Below, in pieces: positions 59,915 through 64,000 of a DNA stretch of 64,000 bases. Position 1 is the stretch's first letter. Each line of letters begins with the position of its first letter. The notes under the pieces are model-generated. The model worked only from the letters and a program-made list of their open reading frames with translations, made no database searches and was not told where the DNA came from. The stretch is taken from the IMG/VR virus record IMGVR_UViG_3300020187_000012, positions 61,504 to 125,503 of that record; one strand, given 5' to 3'. Origin of the DNA: a virus. Position numbers and translations under genes: made by a program.

Positions 59915-60796
59915 ATGATATTAAAAATTAATTCAATTGGCCGCGAGGTTAAAGAACTTCAAGAGTTTTTAGGTATTACGGTCGACGGTCATTTTGGCCC
60001 GGAAACTAAAGAAGCTGTATTTAAGTGGCAAACACAGAACGGTTTAAGGACTGACGGTATTGTTGGACCAAAAACATGGGACGCAATGGGTTTAGCATCT
60101 ACGGACGAATCTGAGAAGGCTTATGTTACAGATAATGGTTTAGTTATATCAAGGCACTTCTTACCACATGGTGAATATAAAGTAGGTCCAGTCAAGCCTG
60201 AATATGTTTTTATACATCACACTGCTGGTTGGCACAATCCATACAAAACTATTGACAATTGGGGTAAAGATACTAGAGGTGCAGTTGCTACTGAATTTGT
60301 TTTAGGTGGACAATCGGTTAAAGGTAATAATAATAATTATGACGGTGTATTAGTTCAAGCTTTTCCAGAGGGTGGCTATGGGTGGCACTTGGGTAAGAAT
60401 GGTTCACAACACATGCATGTACATTCAGTTGGTATTGAGGTTAATAACTTTGGCCAAATTGTAAATGGTAAAACCTGGGCGGGTGTTTCAGTTGATCGTT
60501 CACAAATTGTTGTTCTTGAAAAACCGTTTAGGGGATATTCAACATGGCATCGTTATTCAGATGCACAAATATCAAAATTGCATAAATGGATTTTATTCAT
60601 AGCTGAAAGAGACAGTATTGATGTTAGAGCGGGCTTACCAGCTTTGATTAAGGAAAAAGGTGCTGATGCATTTGAATTTAATGAAGATGCATATTACGGT
60701 AAGATTAAAGGTTTATGGACCCATACAAATACACGCAAAGATAAATTTGACATGTTCCCACAACCAGAATTGATGGATATGTTGGTTTCATTATAA
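59915..60796 (+). CDS. Endolysin: peptidoglycan-binding domain plus amidase
   Basis: A 293-residue enzyme. Residues 5-55 form a peptidoglycan-binding type 1 domain (VKELQEFLGITVDGHFGPETK, then GIVGPKTWDAMG). From about residue 90 there is an Amidase_2/PGRP-type N-acetylmuramoyl-L-alanine amidase: the zinc His in VFIHHTAGWH near 100, GGYGWHLG and HSVGIEVNNFG in the middle, and TWHRYSDAQ as the later His region. It has no signal peptide, so it would need a holin to reach the wall. The start lies only a few bases after the previous terminator's T tract, so its promoter is not clear. Confidence 0.9.
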   Translation: MILKINSIGREVKELQEFLGITVDGHFGPETKEAVFKWQTQNGLRTDGIVGPKTWDAMGLASTDESEKAYVTDNGLVISRHFLPHGEYKVGPVKPEYVFIHHTAGWHNPYKTIDNWGKDTRGAVATEFVLGGQSVKGNNNNYDGVLVQAFPEGGYGWHLGKNGSQHMHVHSVGIEVNNFGQIVNGKTWAGVSVDRSQIVVLEKPFRGYSTWHRYSDAQISKLHKWILFIAERDSIDVRAGLPALIKEKGADAFEFNEDAYYGKIKGLWTHTNTRKDKFDMFPQPELMDMLVSL

Positions 60797-60879
60797 TGAA
60801 AATAATATTACTTATATTATTAGCTATCACATTAGTAATAGCAGTCCACAAGCGAGATTCAGATCGCAACAATAAATAA
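60796..60879 (+). CDS. Tiny single-helix membrane peptide
   Basis: A 27-residue frame (begins MKIILLILLAITLVIAV, then a charged tail) coupled to the endolysin by a TAATG overlap and followed by a terminator. One transmembrane helix and the location suggest a lysis accessory, but this is inference. Confidence 0.5.
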   Translation: MKIILLILLAITLVIAVHKRDSDRNNK

Positions 60880-60881
60880 AG

Positions 60882-60908
60882 AGTCCGGTTTTCCCGGGCT
60901 TTTTTTTT
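60882..60908 (+). terminator. Rho-independent terminator after the lysis genes
   Basis: Seven-base stem AGTCCGG/CCGGGCT (one G-U) and a run of T residues. Confidence 0.82.
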
Positions 60909-60936
60909 GAAAAATAATTGCCTAAAAGTTTTTTTA

Positions 60937-60958
60937 TGTCGTTTATTTTGCCTATATT
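60937..60958 (+). promoter_or_regulatory. Class III promoter-like motif TGTC-N12-TATATT
   Basis: TGTC at 60937-60940 and TATATT at 60953-60958 in T-rich sequence, 43 bases before the gene at 61002. Confidence 0.42.
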
Positions 60959-61001
60959 ACATATGTAATCAGTCGTTAGTATACGACCTAACTTAAAAAA
61001 A

Positions 61002-61217
61002 ATGATAATAGAAAAACAAACACAACGTCAAACAGTTATTGATTTGACAGGACCCCAAGGAAATGCATGGTATCTTTTAGGAACTGCTAAAAACTTTGCA
61101 GGTCCATTAGGGTTAGATGGAGATGCTATTTGTGAAGAAATGCGTGAGTCTGACTATGAGAATTTAGTACAAGTATTTGACAAGTACTTTGGTGATTTTG
61201 TAATTTTAGAACGATAA
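61002..61217 (+). CDS. Small conserved-looking protein
   Basis: A 71-residue acidic protein with TVIDLTGPQGNAWYLLGTAKNFA near the N-terminus, a pattern I recall from small T4-like phage proteins of unknown role, and a helical C-terminal half. It begins a unit with the next two genes behind a class III motif. Confidence 0.6.
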   Translation: MIIEKQTQRQTVIDLTGPQGNAWYLLGTAKNFAGPLGLDGDAICEEMRESDYENLVQVFDKYFGDFVILER

Positions 61218-61220
61218 GAT

Positions 61221-61454
61221 ATGGAACAGTCAATTTTAAGTAAGTTTGTTAAATTCGCATTTAACTATCCACCTCTATTCTGTTTAAAGATTTGGAGTGA
61301 TAATCCACATATAGCAAATCATTTAAATGGTAAATTTAATGATTATTATGATGCTCATGGGTCAGTAGGTGCAATGACAGCGTTATACAATTCATTAGAT
61401 GCTACAAACGCAAAAATCTTTGAAAATTATTTAATCAATAAATATAACGGGTAA
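61221..61454 (+). CDS. Hypothetical protein
   Basis: A 77-residue protein, aromatic and Asn-rich (FAFNYPPLFCLKIW, KFNDYYDAHG), three bases after the previous gene and two before the next. No family recognised. Confidence 0.55.
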   Translation: MEQSILSKFVKFAFNYPPLFCLKIWSDNPHIANHLNGKFNDYYDAHGSVGAMTALYNSLDATNAKIFENYLINKYNG

Positions 61455-61456
61455 TT

Positions 61457-62023
61457 ATGAGTCAATTTACATGGTGGCGTAGGTTTTATCCTACACAAAA
61501 ATTAGATAAGGGTCAATTTTTTAAAGGTGGTTCTAAACTTTTACAGCGCATTGAATTTGGTGAATTTGAGTTTGAACCGCTTTCGTCAGAAACCATCCTT
61601 GAAGAAGAACTTTACAGATTAAAATGTGAAGAGATTGATAAATTACAATCTTATCACAAAGACACACTTGAAGATATGAAAGTGGTTGAGCGCAAGAAAA
61701 AGAATAAAAGAGTTAATGTTATGCTTAAGCATCATTTAGAATGGGAGCACAACAGAATGTTAGACCTTAGAAATAGTCTTGTAAAAGAATTTTCATTAGA
61801 AAAAGAGTTTGTTAATGACGTTATTGAAACGTTTGATGGAACCACCCGCGAATTATATTTTTATCTTAAAGCTGTTAAAGAAGACCGCCCGATAAAAACA
61901 AGCGCTGAGGTTTTAATGATACCTCGATTACAACACGAACAACCAAGGCACATCTTAAAACACAAGCAACGTGTACATCAACAGACTTGGCAAAAAATAG
62001 TGCAAAATAAAGCTGTATATTAG
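61457..62023 (+). CDS. Hypothetical helical protein
   Basis: A 188-residue protein starting MSQFTWWRRFYPTQKLDKGQ, with long charged helices (about 70-150) and a His-rich basic end (HILKHKQRVHQQTW). It closes the 61.0-62.0 kb unit. Function unknown. Confidence 0.55.
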   Translation: MSQFTWWRRFYPTQKLDKGQFFKGGSKLLQRIEFGEFEFEPLSSETILEEELYRLKCEEIDKLQSYHKDTLEDMKVVERKKKNKRVNVMLKHHLEWEHNRMLDLRNSLVKEFSLEKEFVNDVIETFDGTTRELYFYLKAVKEDRPIKTSAEVLMIPRLQHEQPRHILKHKQRVHQQTWQKIVQNKAVY

Positions 62024-62043
62024 CGACGCATTTATTACATATT

Positions 62044-62052
62044 GATATATAA
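62044..62052 (+). promoter_or_regulatory. Late-type promoter GATATATAA, very close to the start codon
   Basis: Ends five bases before ATG 62058, the same short spacing as the copy at 29269, implying a leaderless or nearly leaderless late mRNA. Confidence 0.48.
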
Positions 62053-62057
62053 TCAAT

Positions 62058-62759
62058 ATGACAAAGAACGATATGTTTTCATGGTTAGCTGAAGGTCCAG
62101 TTGATTATGAACTTAAGCAATATAAAATGTTGGCTATCTTATCTCGATTAAGAATTGATTTAAATAATAAGCGTGTTTGGCCAGTTATTAAAGAGGTTGA
62201 AGCACAGCTTGACTATTTGTATCGTTTAAAATATGAAATTGAAGTTAAAGACGAACAATTAAAAGTTGCTAAAGATATCGATTTTATAAACTTTGAAATA
62301 ATATACGAAAAAGAAAGCTCTGAAAAAACTTTAGAAAATAGTATAATGGATACTATTGTTGACGATGCTATTGTTGAATTTGGTGACGTTTACATGGATG
62401 CTAGAAAAGTCTGGCGTGAAATTGAAAGTCTTGTTTCTATAACTTGGATTCCAAAAAAACCAAGCCTATTAAATGATGGTTATATAATTATACCAGACGG
62501 CGATAAATTTAATGCATATTATTTCGAAAAGCCGACAAAAATGTCAAACTCATGGCGAACTATTGATTTAAAATTCGAAAAATCTTTTAAAAATACAGAA
62601 GATGCAGTCATTAAATTTTGCGATATAATGCAAGACCCTAATGATTCAATGATGTTTTGTCGTGTATCTAATAGATTTGGAAATTTATCACATAAAGATA
62701 CTATATTGCCAATTGTTAAATCTGTATTATTCAGTTCTTTAGTTAAAGACTTTGTATAA
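62058..62759 (+). CDS. Hypothetical late protein
   Basis: A 233-residue acidic protein; helical first half with EVEAQLDYLYRLKYEIEVK, and a strand-rich second half (YIIIPDGDKFNAYYFE). Late-type promoters lie directly before and after it, so it is probably a virion or assembly factor. No family recognised. Confidence 0.55.
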   Translation: MTKNDMFSWLAEGPVDYELKQYKMLAILSRLRIDLNNKRVWPVIKEVEAQLDYLYRLKYEIEVKDEQLKVAKDIDFINFEIIYEKESSEKTLENSIMDTIVDDAIVEFGDVYMDARKVWREIESLVSITWIPKKPSLLNDGYIIIPDGDKFNAYYFEKPTKMSNSWRTIDLKFEKSFKNTEDAVIKFCDIMQDPNDSMMFCRVSNRFGNLSHKDTILPIVKSVLFSSLVKDFV

Positions 62760-62765
62760 AATACA

Positions 62766-62774
62766 GATATATAA
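62766..62774 (+). promoter_or_regulatory. Late-type promoter GATATATAA
   Basis: Lies 28 bases before the fibre gene ATG at 62803. Confidence 0.6.
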
Positions 62775-62802
62775 AACAAATATAAAATAATATACTAAAA
62801 TT

Positions 62803-64000
62803 ATGCCTTACGTTTCTAAAGACGACATCATGGCCTTTATCCCTGAGGGGATAACTTTACAGCAAGGTGTAGCTACAACAATAGATATTCAGCTTTACAA
62901 AGACTATTTAAATAATAATTTAAATGCAGCATCGGCGGATTCAATTGTAGTTACCTTATATAACTCATTTGGACAAAAAACATATCAATATGCAAATCCA
63001 GTAGTCCCTGGTCAAACTGATAGACTTAATATTGGTGTACCGGCGTCTGCAACTCAAGGTACTATCTCTTTTGATATTACAGCAACACAGGCTGCTAATT
63101 TAGCATCTGGTAGTATTTATGCTCAAGTAACAATTACATATTCAAATTATTATCCATCTGCAAAAACTTATGTTTTACCTAGGTTACTGCTTGGTGATAA
63201 TAATAATTCTACATTACCAGGTGGTGAAGGTTCAGATAATTCTGGCACATCAGGCTCAGGTACTTCTGGCAACAGTCCAGTATCTTCGATGGATATGGTT
63301 AAATATGCAATTAGTCATGTAGATGGTTCACAGCCATCTATTAAATCTGTTTCCGTAAACAATACTGACCCTGCATTAGTTACAGAAATTACATTTTATA
63401 ATTTAGACCAAAATAATCATAGAAACGTTTTATTAGAAAACTTTTTAGAGAATAGAATAGCAAATAGTGTTTTAGGTACTATCACAATAGTTAATAAAGA
63501 CAATCCACTAAATTATTCTGTTTATAGTATTTCTAGCTATTCTAGGATTAACGCTGAATCTGGAGGTGGTGACGACAATGATAATGACTATACAAAAATT
63601 GTAGTTGCATATGAAGATAATTCATATTCACCAGTTGATACACCGTATGCGTATGAAGTAGGTCAATCTATTGGATACATGTTAGATGCATTTGGTGGTG
63701 CTTCACAAACAGGTTCTGCTCAAGGTGCTAATGGTGTCGACGGTGCTCAAGGTGCTACAGGCGCTCAAGGTGCTAATGGTGTCGACGGTGCTCAAGGTGC
63801 TAACGGTGTCGATGGTGCTCAAGGTGCTAACGGTGTCGACGGTGCTCAAGGTGCTAACGGTGCTAACGGTGTCGACGGTGCTCAAGGCGCTAACGGTGTC
63901 GACGGTGCTCAAGGTGCTAATGGTGTCGATGGTGCTCAAGGCGCTAACGGTGTTGACGGTGCTCAAGGCGCTAACGGTGTTGACGGTGCTCAAGGTGCTA
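62803..64000 (+). CDS. Collagen-like tail fibre / adhesin, 5' part (3' end outside window)
   Basis: An open frame of at least 399 codons that runs past the right edge. Residues 1-150 are strand-rich (MPYVSKDDIMAFIPEGITLQ, an immunoglobulin-like feel), followed by a Gly/Ser linker (GTSGSGTSGNS) near 150, a second globular part to about 300, then uninterrupted Gly-X-Y triplets from about residue 305. Collagen-like stretches form trimeric rods in phage fibres. A late-type promoter precedes it. The distal receptor-binding end is not in the window. Confidence 0.8.
   Translation, partial: MPYVSKDDIMAFIPEGITLQQGVATTIDIQLYKDYLNNNLNAASADSIVVTLYNSFGQKTYQYANPVVPGQTDRLNIGVPASATQGTISFDITATQAANLASGSIYAQVTITYSNYYPSAKTYVLPRLLLGDNNNSTLPGGEGSDNSGTSGSGTSGNSPVSSMDMVKYAISHVDGSQPSIKSVSVNNTDPALVTEITFYNLDQNNHRNVLLENFLENRIANSVLGTITIVNKDNPLNYSVYSISSYSRINAESGGGDDNDNDYTKIVVAYEDNSYSPVDTPYAYEVGQSIGYMLDAFGGASQTGSAQGANGVDGAQGATGAQGANGVDGAQGANGVDGAQGANGVDGAQGANGANGVDGAQGANGVDGAQGANGVDGAQGANGVDGAQGANGVDGAQGA
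63721..64000 (+). repeat. 27-bp tandem repeats encoding Gly-X-Y triplets
   Basis: The basic unit is 27 bases encoding GVDGAQGAN, repeated with few synonymous changes (GAC/GAT, AAC/AAT) and one or two 9-base length variants, continuing to the window edge. Such arrays vary in copy number by slippage or recombination. Confidence 0.9.

Noticed and set aside
63703-63993. Minus-strand Ser/Thr/Val repeat protein
   Set aside because: Mirror image of the collagen-like repeat, which is in frame with the fibre gene starting at 62803.
63721-64000. Regular repeats as a CRISPR array
   Set aside because: The units are contiguous, coding, and have no unique spacers.

Overview
The window is part of the genome of a T4-like myovirus. 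It has an AT-rich, almost fully plus-strand layout and carries recognisable relatives of T4 UvsW, UvsX, gp41, gp43, gp44, gp45, gp46/47, gp55, gp4, gp20, gp21, gp23, gp16/17, gp18, gp19 and gp26. The host is not stated by the sequence. The starts I inspected almost never have a Shine-Dalgarno sequence (they sit behind A/T-rich leaders) and none of the nine tRNA genes encodes CCA; with the base composition this suggests a Bacteroidota (flavobacterial) host, as inference only.

Layout. 0-2.4 kb: recombination genes (UvsY-like, UvsW). 2.4-12.8 kb: a block of virion-internal proteins. Several start with a short peptide resembling the T4 capsid-targeting sequence, and several contain repeated prohead-protease-type sites (hydrophobic-x-Glu before Ala/Gly/Ser). 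The block includes a 1075-residue probable polyprotein and two ligase-fold nucleotidyltransferases, one fused to an NMN adenylyltransferase. 12.8-29.3 kb: nucleotide metabolism and replication (thymidylate synthase, dUTPase-like enzyme, ribonucleotide reductase, clamp, UvsX, helicase, gp46/47). DNA polymerase is split into two genes 4.3 kb apart, with nrdB, nrdA, a membrane/coiled-coil gene and the clamp between the halves. 29.3-39.7 kb: tail terminator-like protein, late sigma factor gp55, head completion nuclease, portal, core protein, a protease-scaffold fusion, major capsid protein and another internal protein. 39.7-40.8 kb: the only two minus-strand genes, one a GT32-type glycosyltransferase. 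40.9-44.2 kb: clamp loader and RNase H. 44.3-56.8 kb: neck, terminase, sheath, tube, tail assembly chaperones and tape measure. 57-59.2 kb: nine tRNAs. 59.2-62.8 kb: small genes and the endolysin. 62.8 kb to the end: a collagen-like fibre gene that runs off the window.

Regulation. Three promoter-like motif classes can be read. GATATATA[A/C] lies upstream of virion genes (late type; gp55 itself is encoded here). TGAAAC, about 17 bases, then TATAAT lies upstream of replication, tRNA and small-gene units (middle type). TGTC, exactly 12 bases, then TATATT occurs three times. Rho-independent terminators separate many units.

The strongest leads are the packaged polyprotein and enzyme block, the ligase-NMNAT fusion, the split polymerase, a candidate +1 frameshift (CTT-TAA) joining two tail-assembly chaperone frames ahead of the tape measure gene, and the three promoter families.
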